Of a stretch of DNA of 64,000 nt, positions 43,943-54,515 are shown piece after piece. The DNA is from Ensifer sesbaniae (lineage in GTDB: Bacteria; Pseudomonadota; Alphaproteobacteria; Rhizobiales; Rhizobiaceae), in assembly GCF_013283665.1 (NCBI RefSeq), contig NZ_JABEKU010000001.1, forward strand, positions 744,001 to 808,000, written 5' to 3'. The notes beneath the pieces were generated by a model that was not told where the DNA came from, made no database searches, and saw only the letters and a list, made by a program, of their open reading frames with translations. Within the stretch, counting starts at the first letter, position 1. Every line of letters starts with the position of its first letter. A program made the position numbers and the translations under genes.

Positions 43943-45546
43943 CCATGGAAAAGACGGTTGGCGAAGTCCTAGTCGATCTGCTCGAGGCCAATGGCGTCGA
44001 GGTGGTTTTCGGCATTCCCGGCGTGCACACGGTCGAGCTCTATCGTGGACTGGCGGCATCGAAGATCCGCCACGTGACCCCGCGCCATGAGCAGGGCGCG
44101 GGCTTCATGGCCGACGGCTATGCCCGCGTCAGCGGCAAGCCGGGCGTTGCCCTCGTGATCACCGGACCGGGGCTCACGAACACGATCACGGCGATGGCGC
44201 AGGCCCGCCAGGATTCGATCCCGATGCTGGTGATCTCCGGCGTCAATCGCCGCGATTCGCTCGGCCACGGTCGCGGGCTGCTGCATGAACTGCCCGACCA
44301 GCACGGCATGATGAAGACGCTGGCGCTCTATTCGCACACGCTGCTCAACCCGCAAGACCTGCCCTTCGTCGTCGACCGTGCCTTCTCGGTGCTGGTCTCC
44401 GGCCGGCCGGGGCCGGTGCATATCGAAATCCCGACCGACGTGATGGCGGCGAAGATCGCGCCGCAGGCTGTGCGACCTGCAACGGCGACGCGCCCGCGCT
44501 CCGACAGCGAGACGCTGCAACGTGCCGCAATCCTCTGTGCCGATGCTTCGCGGCCGGTGATCATCTGCGGCGGCGGTGCGTTGACGGCGGAGGTCGAAGT
44601 CAAGGAACTTGCCGAGAAGATCGGGGCGCCCGTCGTCACCACGGTCAACGCCCGTGGCATGCTGGCCGGAAGTCCCTTGCGCGTTCCCGCCAGCCCCAGC
44701 CTGAAGGCGGTGCGGGCGCTGCTCAAGGAGGCTGACCTCGTTCTGGCGCTCGGCACCGAAATGGGCCAGACCGACTACGACATGTATGCCGATGGCGGTT
44801 TCCCAGCCTTGCGCAATCTCATCCGTACCGACATCGACGCAGCGCAGCTTGCGCGCGGGCCGCATGCGGCCCTCTCCATCCTCTCCGGCGCCAAGGCGGC
44901 CACGGCCGGGATCCTCGCCTTCCTGCCCGGCCACACCGCGAAGGATGGCGTGGCGCGCGCCGAAACTGCGCGACGGGCGGCGCTGAAGGAACTGTCGCCG
45001 AAGATGCGGGCCGGGATCGCCGTCATCGACGCGGTTTACAGGGCACTGCCCGATTGCACCGTTGTCGGTGACTCGACCCAGGCCGTCTATGCGGGCAATC
45101 TTTATTGCGACGCGCCGCGCCAGCGAAGCTGGTTCAATTCCGCGACCGGCTACGGCTCGCTCGGCTACGCCCCGCCGGCGGCGGTGGGCGCTGCGGTCGC
45201 CGATCCGTCACGGCCGGTGGTGTGCCTTGTCGGCGACGGCGGCTTCCAGTTCTCGCTGGCCGAGATCGGATCGGCGGTGGATGCAGAGGCGAAGGTGATC
45301 TTCCTCGTCTGGAACAATGACGGCTACCAGGAGATCGAGTCCTACATGGTCGATGCCGGCGTTACGCCGGAGGGCGTCAAGCCTTCGGCTCCGGACTTCC
45401 TGATGGCGGCCAAGGCCTATGGTGTGGAAGGACAGCGGCTTGGCTCCATCGCCGACCTTTCACAGGCACTCGCCGATGCGGCGAAGCGCCAGGGACCGTC
45501 GCTCATCGAGATCCACGAACGGCGAACGACCGGCCTGTCCGTCTGA
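43939..45546 (+). CDS. aruI: Thiamine diphosphate enzyme, 5-guanidino-2-oxopentanoate (2-ketoarginine) decarboxylase-like
   Basis: The 535-aa protein has the three ThDP-enzyme domains: a pyrimidine-binding domain with catalytic Glu in PRHEQGAGFMADGYAR (near residue 51), a central domain, and a PP-binding domain with the GDGGFQFS...NNDGY motif (about 432-460). Acetolactate synthase-like relatives exist, but pairing with an AruH-type transaminase points to decarboxylation of 2-ketoarginine to 4-guanidinobutyraldehyde. Its ATG overlaps the aruH stop, with AAGGAG upstream. A stem-loop follows. Confidence 0.8.
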   Translation: MTMEKTVGEVLVDLLEANGVEVVFGIPGVHTVELYRGLAASKIRHVTPRHEQGAGFMADGYARVSGKPGVALVITGPGLTNTITAMAQARQDSIPMLVISGVNRRDSLGHGRGLLHELPDQHGMMKTLALYSHTLLNPQDLPFVVDRAFSVLVSGRPGPVHIEIPTDVMAAKIAPQAVRPATATRPRSDSETLQRAAILCADASRPVIICGGGALTAEVEVKELAEKIGAPVVTTVNARGMLAGSPLRVPASPSLKAVRALLKEADLVLALGTEMGQTDYDMYADGGFPALRNLIRTDIDAAQLARGPHAALSILSGAKAATAGILAFLPGHTAKDGVARAETARRAALKELSPKMRAGIAVIDAVYRALPDCTVVGDSTQAVYAGNLYCDAPRQRSWFNSATGYGSLGYAPPAAVGAAVADPSRPVVCLVGDGGFQFSLAEIGSAVDAEAKVIFLVWNNDGYQEIESYMVDAGVTPEGVKPSAPDFLMAAKAYGVEGQRLGSIADLSQALADAAKRQGPSLIEIHERRTTGLSV

Positions 45547-45565
45547 CGGCGCCGTGCTGACTAAT

Positions 45566-45590
45566 GGGCCGGATTTGACTTTTCCGGCCC
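45566..45590 (+). terminator. Stem-loop after the aruHI-like genes
   Basis: GGGCCGGA (45566-45573) pairs with TCCGGCCC (45583-45590) 19 bases after the stop of the decarboxylase gene. No T-run follows the stem, so termination efficiency is uncertain. Confidence 0.45.
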
Positions 45591-45711
45591 GCAATGGTGT
45601 TAAGGGCGCCCATGTTCGATTCCGGCCACGTTCTTTCGTTAGGGTTGGATGTTCGGGCTGAATTTTCGTCTCGCTGGCGTTCAGTGGCCAAGGAAAGGGA
45701 CCGCGTCCTCG

Positions 45712-46119
45712 ATGGACCGCACGGGTGGTGGCAGCAAGAACATGCAGGCCGGCCGGCTTCTCGCCGTGCTGTGGCTGTTTTGTGCTTCCTTCGCCATGCA
45801 GGTCATCTCAGTCGGACAGAGCATCCCGTTCCGCTCGTCGTCCAGCGCCCAGGCCGGCAATGTCACCGATACCGGCTCGACCGATCGCCCTGCGGCGCGG
45901 CAGATTTCGCGGGCGACACCGCTATCCGACCTTCGCTTTACGGCCGACCGCAAGGACGCCAAGTCCGCGGCGGACGATGGCCTGCCGGCGCTGCTGCCGG
46001 CGTTCGCCGAGCTTGCATTTCCGGAGCTTTCGGGCGGCCGATTCCTGCGCCGCACCGCGCTCTCCGTCGGCAGTGCGCCGAGCCATGGCCTCCATATTCG
46101 CGCGCCTCCGCGCGCCTGA
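45712..46119 (+). CDS. Hypothetical exported protein upstream of secDF
   Basis: The 135-aa frame has a hydrophobic N-terminal segment (MQAGRLLAVLWLFCASFAMQ) like a signal peptide, then a Ser/Arg-rich region ending PSHGLHIRAPPRA. Possible starts are 45649, 45712 and 45742, none with a strong ribosome binding site. It lies 110 bases before secDF on the same strand. I do not recognise a family. Confidence 0.5.
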   Translation: MDRTGGGSKNMQAGRLLAVLWLFCASFAMQVISVGQSIPFRSSSSAQAGNVTDTGSTDRPAARQISRATPLSDLRFTADRKDAKSAADDGLPALLPAFAELAFPELSGGRFLRRTALSVGSAPSHGLHIRAPPRA

Positions 46120-46229
46120 TCCCATCAAGCTATTCCGGCTGGCTGGCGGTTCGACCGCAGCACCGCTTTGATGAAACAAAGTCCTGACGACGCGCCCTGT
46201 GCCCGTGCAGGCTCTTCTGGAACCACAAC

Positions 46230-48770
<2,541 letters not shown>

Positions 48771-48840
48771 GCGGCCTGCAAGGCCGGATTGGGATGCGGG
48801 CGCAAGCCGCCTGATCCCGAGCCGCAGATATAATACGTGA

Positions 48841-48872
48841 AGGGGCGGCCCGGCGGGTCGCCCCTTTTTTGT
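48841..48872 (+). terminator. Rho-independent terminator of secDF
   Basis: AGGGGCG...CGCCCCT forms a GC-rich stem extended by CCC/GGG inside and followed by six T. This is the clearest terminator in the window. Confidence 0.85.
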
Positions 48873-49029
48873 CCGAATGTGCTGTCTTTATCCCACCGTG
48901 CCTTGCAGACTGATTCTTCGCTACTACATAGCAGGGGTCTCCGGTTTCGGGGTTGGGGAATGGATTTTGCGTCCGGAACCCATAAAATTTGAAGGGTGAG
49001 AATTATTTTTCACTTCTTCATCTTTTTAA

Positions 49030-49064
49030 TTGACGGAATTGGTAGATTATTCTAGTCTGCCAAT
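49030..49064 (+). promoter_or_regulatory. Promoter with overlapping inverted repeat upstream of the leader ORF
   Basis: TTGACG (49030-49035) and TAGTCT (49053-49058), spaced by 17 bases, form a plausible sigma-70 promoter. An inverted repeat ATTGGTAGA / TCTGCCAAT (49038-49046 and 49056-49064, 8 of 9 matching) covers the spacer and -10, as expected of a repressor site. Its TTGGYAG half-site also occurs at the Rrf2 gene promoter. Confidence 0.5.
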
Positions 49065-49145
49065 ACGTGACGCGGGGAGTCCGCCTCACGGTTGTTCATC
49101 AAACGCACCGGCATGCTGATGCCGGGCCAGCCAAAGGAGAGTGAC

Positions 49146-49244
49146 ATGTTCGGAAACGTCTCGACCGCCGCCTTCTGCGGCACGCGTCCCCTTTGTCGCG
49201 CAACAGAGAAAAAACGTCTCATTCGCAATCTTTGCCGAATGTGA
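49146..49244 (+). CDS. Candidate 32-aa leader peptide with three cysteines
   Basis: ATG at 49146 is preceded by AAAGGAG with six bases spacing, one of the best ribosome binding sites in the window. The 32-codon frame (starting MFGNVSTAAFCGTRPLCRA, ending RNLCRM) has Cys at 11, 17 and 30 and a basic C-terminal half. It lies between an operator-bearing promoter and the 70-aa protein gene. I do not recognise it. Its size and place suggest a regulatory upstream ORF, perhaps sensing cysteine supply. Confidence 0.5.
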   Translation: MFGNVSTAAFCGTRPLCRATEKKRLIRNLCRM

Positions 49245-49275
49245 TCGTCCAGCCCTCGATTCATCTTTGCCGAAA

Positions 49276-49309
49276 TTGAAGTGTCCGCACCTCCGGGTGT
49301 GGAAGGAGC
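49276..49309 (+). promoter_or_regulatory. Hairpin adjoining the ribosome binding site of the 70-aa gene
   Basis: CCGCACC and GGTGTGG form a 7-bp stem (one G-U pair) around TCCG, directly abutting the AAGGAG ribosome binding site of the gene at 49319. Its placement after the 32-aa ORF is that of a translational control element. Confidence 0.4.
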
Positions 49310-49318
49310 GTTATTTGT

Positions 49319-49531
49319 ATGAGCAAGCAGGTTATCGAATATGGCGGCGAAGCCGTCGGAGTCGTCGTTCCCGATGCGGACCGGTTCAAGTTCCTGGCGG
49401 TGAAGTATCACGTCTGGGATCTGGACGCGAAGCGCTTCCGCTCGGCTGACGAGGCGCGCGCCGCCATCCGCCAGTTGCTGGCCCACCAGGCCGTATCGGC
49501 GGAACGGCGCGGTCACAGCGCAGCCGCCTGA
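49319..49531 (+). CDS. Small hypothetical protein (70 aa)
   Basis: The frame begins with AAGGAG eight bases before the ATG and encodes a soluble protein (MSKQVIEYGGEAVGVVVPD, VKYHVWDLDAKRF, then a helix SADEARAAIRQLLA). Composition is protein-like with strong GC at third positions. No known domain recognised. A GAGGAAGGCCG/CGGCTTTCCTC hairpin follows its stop. Shared operator half-sites tie it to the Rrf2 regulator downstream. Confidence 0.75.
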   Translation: MSKQVIEYGGEAVGVVVPDADRFKFLAVKYHVWDLDAKRFRSADEARAAIRQLLAHQAVSAERRGHSAAA

Positions 49532-49538
49532 CACGGGT

Positions 49539-49564
49539 GAGGAAGGCCGTTTTCGGCTTTCCTC
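49539..49564 (+). terminator. Stem-loop after the 70-aa gene
   Basis: GAGGAAGGCCG (49539-49549) pairs with CGGCTTTCCTC (49554-49564) around TTTT. There is no immediate T-run, but the position 8 bases after the stop suggests transcript ending or stabilisation. Confidence 0.5.
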
Positions 49565-49671
49565 CCGCATCCCTCTCCGGGAGCGAACGTTTTTCCTGAA
49601 GCATTCTGCATCGTATCAGTCTCGGCGAGAGATGTCGGCAGCCGCGACTTCGGCCAATTCCCCACTATAAT

Positions 49672-49712
49672 TATATGTTGGCAGTACGTTTCTTGTGCTA
49701 TGCCAACATATA
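49672..49712 (+). promoter_or_regulatory. Perfect 12-bp inverted repeat upstream of the Rrf2 regulator
   Basis: TATATGTTGGCA (49672-49683) and TGCCAACATATA (49701-49712) match at all 12 positions, separated by 17 bases, and end 57 bases before the regulator start. Such symmetry in the promoter of an Rrf2 gene suggests autoregulation. The TTGGCAG core recurs in the repeat at 49038-49064. Confidence 0.6.
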
Positions 49713-49768
49713 TTTGCATTTGCGCGGATGATTCCCGTTCGTGGGAGCCGCAGGGAAAGCGTGCCGGA

Positions 49769-50224
49769 ATGCTGACGAAGAAGGGAAAATACGGACTGAA
49801 GGCTTTGGTCGATCTTGCACGGCTGGAGCCGGGGGAGACCGCCTTCATCACCGAGATCGCACAGCGCAACAACATCCCGAAGAAGTTCCTGGATACGATT
49901 CTGCTCGAACTGCGCAATGCCGGCATGCTTCGCTCGAAGAAAGGTCCCGGCGGCGGTTACTCACTGTCGCGGCCCGCTTCCGAAATTCGCATCGGGCATG
50001 TGATCCGGACGCTCGATGGACCGCTTGCGCCGATCCGCTGCGCCAGTCGCACGGCCTATGAGGTCTGCGAGGATTGCAACGATCCTGAGACCTGTCAGGT
50101 GCGGGTGTCGATGACCACGGTGCGTGACGCCGTCGCCGCGATCCTCGACTCGATGACGCTCGAGGAATTCGCGGCTGACAAGTCGATGCCGCTCGAAACG
50201 CTGGAAGAAAAGCGGGCCGGCTGA
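49769..50224 (+). CDS. Rrf2-family transcriptional regulator with four cysteines
   Basis: The 151-aa protein has the Rrf2 winged helix (MLTKKGKYGLKALVDLA, IPKKFLDTILLELRNAGML, GPGGGYSL) and Cys at 91, 100, 103 and 109 in a C-x8-C-x2-C-x5-C pattern. IscR- and NsrR-type relatives use three Cys to bind an iron-sulfur cluster, so cluster binding is plausible, while CymR/CysR-type members respond to cysteine synthesis. The ATG at 49769 begins the conserved sequence. The target probably includes its own promoter and the small-ORF unit upstream. Confidence 0.88.
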   Translation: MLTKKGKYGLKALVDLARLEPGETAFITEIAQRNNIPKKFLDTILLELRNAGMLRSKKGPGGGYSLSRPASEIRIGHVIRTLDGPLAPIRCASRTAYEVCEDCNDPETCQVRVSMTTVRDAVAAILDSMTLEEFAADKSMPLETLEEKRAG

Positions 50225-50369
50225 CGAAAACGTCGCCGATCGCGCCAGTTTTCCCCCGAAGTCTGCTTCCAAGGCTTGGTTTGCCAAGAAAAAGCGCTTA
50301 TCTGCCGTCAATGGTCTGGCGGGCAGCGTTGCAGCCTGCCGCTTAGGTCTTCGCAGAATCGGGGTCATC

Positions 50370-51380
50370 ATGGGTTTGAGACAAGCATCGGCGCGTGAGC
50401 GCACCGCGGTTGCGGCTTTGGAGTCGATCGGCCGGACGCTGACGACCGCGATGACCGGCATCAAGGCGCTGGCAGACCAGTTCGGCACCGACGAAGTCTT
50501 TGCCCGCAGCGTCGTCGATGCCGTCGAGCTGATCGGCGAAAGCCAGGGACGCGTCGTCGTTTCCGGCGTCGGCAAGAGCGGCCATATCGGCCGCAAGATC
50601 GCCGCGACCCTGGCATCGACCGGCACTTCCGCCTACTTCGTGCATCCGACGGAAGCGAGCCACGGCGACCTCGGCATGGTCACCTCCCAGGATGTGCTGA
50701 TCCTGCTCTCCTGGTCGGGAGAGACGGCCGAGCTCGCCAACATGCTCACCTACGCCAAGCGCTTCAACGTGCCGATCGTCTCGATCTGTGCGAACCGCGA
50801 CAGCGTGCTCGCGCGGAACTCCGAAGTGCCGATTGTGCTGCCCAAGGTGCAGGAGGCCTGCCCGCACGGTCTCGCGCCGACGACGTCCGCCATGCTGCAG
50901 CTCGCCGTCGGCGATGCCCTGGCGATTGCGCTTCTGGAACGTCGCGGTTTTTCGGCGGAAGACTTCAAGACTTTCCATCCCGGCGGCAAGCTCGGCGCGC
51001 AATTGCGGCTGGTCCGCGAGCTGGCGCACGAGGGTGCGCAGATGCCGCTGCTCCAGACGGGGCGCCCGATGAGCGAGGCCCTCATCGAGATGTCGTCGAA
51101 GGGTTTTGGCGTCGTCGGCATCGTCGAGGACAGCGGCAAGTTGATCGGGGTGATCACCGATGGCGACCTGCGCCGCCATATGTCGGGCGATCTGCTCTTG
51201 CAGCCGGTCGAAGCGGTGATGTCGCGCAATCCGCGCGTGATCCGCGGCGACGTGCTTGCGAGCGGCGCCATGGAGTTCATGCAGCAGCACAAGGTCACGG
51301 TGCTGTTCGTCGTCGACGATGGCGGAGCGCCCGTCAGCATCCTGCATATTCACGACCTGCTGCGCGCCGGTGTCGTCTGA
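50370..51380 (+). CDS. kpsF: Arabinose-5-phosphate isomerase, KpsF/GutQ family
   Basis: The 336-aa protein has a sugar isomerase (SIS) domain (about residues 45-175, VVSGVGKSGHIGRKIAATL and LSWSGETAEL) followed by two CBS domains (about 210-330). It converts ribulose-5-phosphate to arabinose-5-phosphate, the first step to Kdo. Kdo is needed for lipopolysaccharide core and, in K-antigen strains, for capsular units. Its place near the rkp genes supports a capsular role, but a housekeeping KdsD function is equally compatible. Confidence 0.92.
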   Translation: MGLRQASARERTAVAALESIGRTLTTAMTGIKALADQFGTDEVFARSVVDAVELIGESQGRVVVSGVGKSGHIGRKIAATLASTGTSAYFVHPTEASHGDLGMVTSQDVLILLSWSGETAELANMLTYAKRFNVPIVSICANRDSVLARNSEVPIVLPKVQEACPHGLAPTTSAMLQLAVGDALAIALLERRGFSAEDFKTFHPGGKLGAQLRLVRELAHEGAQMPLLQTGRPMSEALIEMSSKGFGVVGIVEDSGKLIGVITDGDLRRHMSGDLLLQPVEAVMSRNPRVIRGDVLASGAMEFMQQHKVTVLFVVDDGGAPVSILHIHDLLRAGVV

Positions 51381-51432
51381 GCGCTTGCGGTAGCAAGAGG
51401 CTGCGATCGCCGTGCGCCTCGCGGAGGCTGCC

Positions 51433-51957
51433 TTAGTCTTTCACCACGGCGGGCCAGTCGCTCGTCGTGGCCGGCTGCACCGGTCGCTCCAGATAGGTTG
51501 AAAGCACTACGTAGCTTCGCGTCGCCTTGACGCCTGGCGTGTCGTAGAGGCGCGCCAGCAGCCCCTCGAGCGCGTGCGTGTTTTCGGTGCGGACCTTGAG
51601 CAGCATGCAGGTGTCGCCGGCGACCGAGTGGATCTCTTCCACCTCCGGGTATTCCTCGATGGCAAGCAGTGCCTGCGTCTTCCCCCAACCGGTCGTGTCG
51701 ACATGGACGAAGGCGAGCAACGTCTTGCCGACGGCCTCGGGATCGATCAGCGCCGCGACACGGCGGATCGCTCCCGAACGCCTGAGGCGCTTCACGCGTT
51801 CATGCGCCGCCGGCGGCGAAAGTCCCACCCGTTCGCCAAGCTCGACGTAGCTCGTCGTCGCGTCCTCGACCAGAACGCCTAATAGCTTTCGGTCCATCGC
51901 GTCGAGGTCGCGCTCCAGCGGACGCTTCCGCCGAACGTCATCTGTATTTTGATCCAT
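51433..51957 (-). CDS. Lrp/AsnC-family transcriptional regulator
   Basis: The 174-aa protein has an N-terminal Lrp helix-turn-helix (LDAMDRKLLGVLVEDATTSYVELGERVGL, about residues 18-65) and a RAM domain (about 85-165). It is longer than typical Lrp at both ends. It is divergent from the MFS transporter across 48 bases, which contain TCATTC / GAATGA arms (51985-51990 and 52004-52009), so it probably regulates the transporter in response to an amino acid. Confidence 0.9.
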   Translation of the reverse strand: MDQNTDDVRRKRPLERDLDAMDRKLLGVLVEDATTSYVELGERVGLSPPAAHERVKRLRRSGAIRRVAALIDPEAVGKTLLAFVHVDTTGWGKTQALLAIEEYPEVEEIHSVAGDTCMLLKVRTENTHALEGLLARLYDTPGVKATRSYVVLSTYLERPVQPATTSDWPAVVKD

Positions 51958-52005
51958 TCCGATCTTTCCTCTTGCTGCTGAATTTCATTCTGTAAACATG
52001 AGGGA

Positions 52006-53190
52006 ATGACGAACATCAATCAATCCATTTCTGATCGATCCATGGACAGGGCGCGTATCTCGCCCTTTGCCTATGTGCTCACCATCTGCATCGGCGTCAT
52101 CGGTTCCAACTCGCTCGCGCTTGGGCCGATCGCGCCGGAAGTGGCGCGAAGCCTCGGCGCCGACGTTCCCGGCGTCATGACGGCCTCCGCCGCTTTTGGC
52201 CTTGGCACGGCCGTAAGTGCGGTCTTTCTTGGCCGCTTCATCGACCGTTACGGCCCGCGCCGCATGTTGGCTGCGGCCCTCCTGCTTCTGGCGACGGGGC
52301 TCGGCGGCAGTGCGCTTGCGCCGTCGCTTGCGTTCCTTGTCGCCGCACAGCTCGTCGTCGGTCTCGCCGCAGGCATTGCACTGCCATCGATCTATACGCT
52401 GGCCTCGGTCATTGCGCCGGCCGGGCGTGAGAGCGAGACGATCGGCCTGGTGCTGACCGGCTGGACGCTCAGCATGGTGGCAGGCGTGCCGCTATCGGCA
52501 GCGATTGCCGATCTTGCCGGTTGGCGCATGGTCTATGTCATTGTCGCCGTCGCGACGATGATCGCCTGCGCCGTCGTCAAGTTTGCGGCCGTGCAGGAGG
52601 GCGCCACCGGCAGAGTGACATCGCCGCTGGCAGCGCTAAATGTTCGCGGCGTCGCGCCGCTTCTGGTCGCCTGCGCCGCCTTCATGGCCGCCTTCTACGG
52701 CGTCTACGCCTATATCGGCGAGCATCTGCATGCCGCACTCGGCCTGCCTGTCACCGCCAACGGTCTCATCGCCGTTTCCTACGGCTTCGGGTTTGGCGCC
52801 GCCGCGTTCCTCGACCGCCTGATCGATCGCTTTGGCGCGGGTCGATTGTTGCCGTTGATCTTCCTGGCAGTGGGGGGCGTTTATGTTGCGATGGCCGTGG
52901 CGAGCGGTTCCTATGCCGGCATGCTGGCCGTCGTCTTCCTTTGGGGGCTTGCCAATCATTTCGGATTGAACGTGCTCATCATGCGGCTCACGAGGCTCGA
53001 TCCAGCCAGGCGCGGCGCGATCATGGGGCTGAACAGCGGGGTCACCTATCTCGCCCTCTTTGTCGGCACGATAGGCTTCGGTGCCATCTATGCCCGGGCA
53101 GCTTTCTTCGTGCTGCCTTTGGCCGCCGCCTGCTTGATGCTGTTGGCCGCTTTCGCCGTCGCCACCGCTTTCTTCACAGGGGAGGGGTGA
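52006..53190 (+). CDS. Major facilitator superfamily transporter
   Basis: The 394-aa, twelve-helix protein has the MFS A-motif (GRFIDRYGPRRML) after helix 2 and a second copy (DRLIDRFGAGRLL) after helix 8. It resembles drug:H+ antiporter-1 or amino acid/metabolite exporters. The divergent Lrp regulator suggests amino acid-linked export. Its end overlaps the convergent rkpJ by 17 bases. Confidence 0.87.
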   Translation: MTNINQSISDRSMDRARISPFAYVLTICIGVIGSNSLALGPIAPEVARSLGADVPGVMTASAAFGLGTAVSAVFLGRFIDRYGPRRMLAAALLLLATGLGGSALAPSLAFLVAAQLVVGLAAGIALPSIYTLASVIAPAGRESETIGLVLTGWTLSMVAGVPLSAAIADLAGWRMVYVIVAVATMIACAVVKFAAVQEGATGRVTSPLAALNVRGVAPLLVACAAFMAAFYGVYAYIGEHLHAALGLPVTANGLIAVSYGFGFGAAAFLDRLIDRFGAGRLLPLIFLAVGGVYVAMAVASGSYAGMLAVVFLWGLANHFGLNVLIMRLTRLDPARRGAIMGLNSGVTYLALFVGTIGFGAIYARAAFFVLPLAAACLMLLAAFAVATAFFTGEG

Positions 53191-54499
53191 TCCTCGGCCG
53201 CTTTTCCGGCTTTCGGCGCGGCGGCGGGTCGACGAAAGCGCCTGGCTGATTGAGGCTGTTTTCGTGCAGCCGCTCGGCAATCGCGTCGGCGCCGGCATCG
53301 GTTCCCGCGCGCGAATAGAGATTGCCGCGTACCTGGATTGAGGCTGCGAGCAGACGGAACATCGCGTTGGCCAATTCCGCTTGCGGCGTCTGCGGTGCGC
53401 GCCAGAAAGCGTCGAGCGGCTGCTGGTCGGTCAGCCCTGCGACGTCGAACACCGCTGTGCCGAGCACCTTCACCGGCCGGCCCTGCTTCAGCGCGTGCAG
53501 GCCCGCAGTCGAATTGACCGTGACCATGCCTGCGCTTGCCTCTCCAAGCGTATCGAGATTGCCGCCGTCGAGATAGAAGACGCGGCCGTTCAGGCCGAGG
53601 GCGGCCGCTCGTTCTTCGACGATCCTGCGCCAGGGGATCAGATCATTGTCGAGCGGATGCACCTTGAAGACGAGGCGCGCGTCATTGGCAGCGAAGGCTG
53701 CGAAGGAACCGAGGACCTCGGCAATCGCGTCCTTCTGGCTGAGATATGGCGAATGTGCCCTGAGCTGGAAATCGGTTTCGAGCTGCAGCGGATAGACGAA
53801 ATAGGGGGCGTTTTCCGAAAGTAGTCTGGCAACGGTCGCCTCGGCTTCGGCGTTGCGTTTCTTTTCGGACAGAAGCCGGCGGATCCAGCCCGCATATTCG
53901 GCAAGCGGATGGAAGATCGCGTGGCGCCGATAGTGCGGAAAGAGGAACCAGAGAAAGACGTTTGGCAGATTGTAGAGCAGGTCGTAGCTCGCATCCGCCA
54001 GGAACGTCTGGCTGTAATGCTTGCGCCAGTCCGGCTCTGGCACGCCCGCTGCCGCCGCAAGAATCCGTGCGGGGTCGGAGGGGAAATGCGAATTCGAGGA
54101 CATGCCGTCGCGCTCGAGCGTCAGCCAGTCCGGCCGAAGGTATCCCATTTCGACGATAGCGACTGCGACACCTCTGCGGCGCGCGACCTTGGTTGCCGCC
54201 TGGTGGTAGGCGCGTTCCTCGCCGAGCAGCAGCATATCGGTGACGCCATGGCGTGCGATGAACGCCTCGAGATAGGCCGGCCAGTCGGCTGCCGTGCCGC
54301 GATAGTTGGAGGCACCCTTGCGGCCCCAGATGATCTGGTCGCCGACATTGAGGTTGATCTTCAGGCAGGTGTGCCCGCGTGCTTCGAGCCGATCGGCGAT
54401 CTTGCGGAAGATCGGCGAGGACGGGCCCTGCAGGAACAGGAACACCCGTCGCTTTGGCCGATCGACCGCTCCAGCCGATGTCATCGAAGCGCTTTCCAT
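53174..54499 (-). CDS. rkpJ: Capsular polysaccharide export protein RkpJ (KpsS-like)
   Basis: The 441-aa protein belongs to the capsule_synth (KpsS/LipB-like) group: RVFLFLQGPSSPIFRKIADRLEARGH, GEERAYHQ, VEMGYLRPDW, QLRAHSPYLSQ and a C-terminal VNSTAGLHALKQGRPVKVLG. In E. coli KpsS adds Kdo to the lipid anchor of capsule; S. meliloti RkpJ is needed for K-antigen production. It is the last gene of the minus-strand rkpA-G-H-I-J set, 16 bases after rkpI. Confidence 0.9.
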   Translation of the reverse strand: MESASMTSAGAVDRPKRRVFLFLQGPSSPIFRKIADRLEARGHTCLKINLNVGDQIIWGRKGASNYRGTAADWPAYLEAFIARHGVTDMLLLGEERAYHQAATKVARRRGVAVAIVEMGYLRPDWLTLERDGMSSNSHFPSDPARILAAAAGVPEPDWRKHYSQTFLADASYDLLYNLPNVFLWFLFPHYRRHAIFHPLAEYAGWIRRLLSEKKRNAEAEATVARLLSENAPYFVYPLQLETDFQLRAHSPYLSQKDAIAEVLGSFAAFAANDARLVFKVHPLDNDLIPWRRIVEERAAALGLNGRVFYLDGGNLDTLGEASAGMVTVNSTAGLHALKQGRPVKVLGTAVFDVAGLTDQQPLDAFWRAPQTPQAELANAMFRLLAASIQVRGNLYSRAGTDAGADAIAERLHENSLNQPGAFVDPPPRRKPEKRPRITPPL

Positions 54500-54515
54500 C
54501 CGTCCACCACCGCCG

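Larger units (their letters stand above)
48771..49145 (+). other. 375-base intergenic region between secDF and the leader ORF
   Basis: It holds the secDF terminator (about 48841-48872), an AT-rich stretch (48985-49060) unusual for this GC-rich window, and the promoter/operator at 49030-49064. No further gene seen. Confidence 0.6.
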
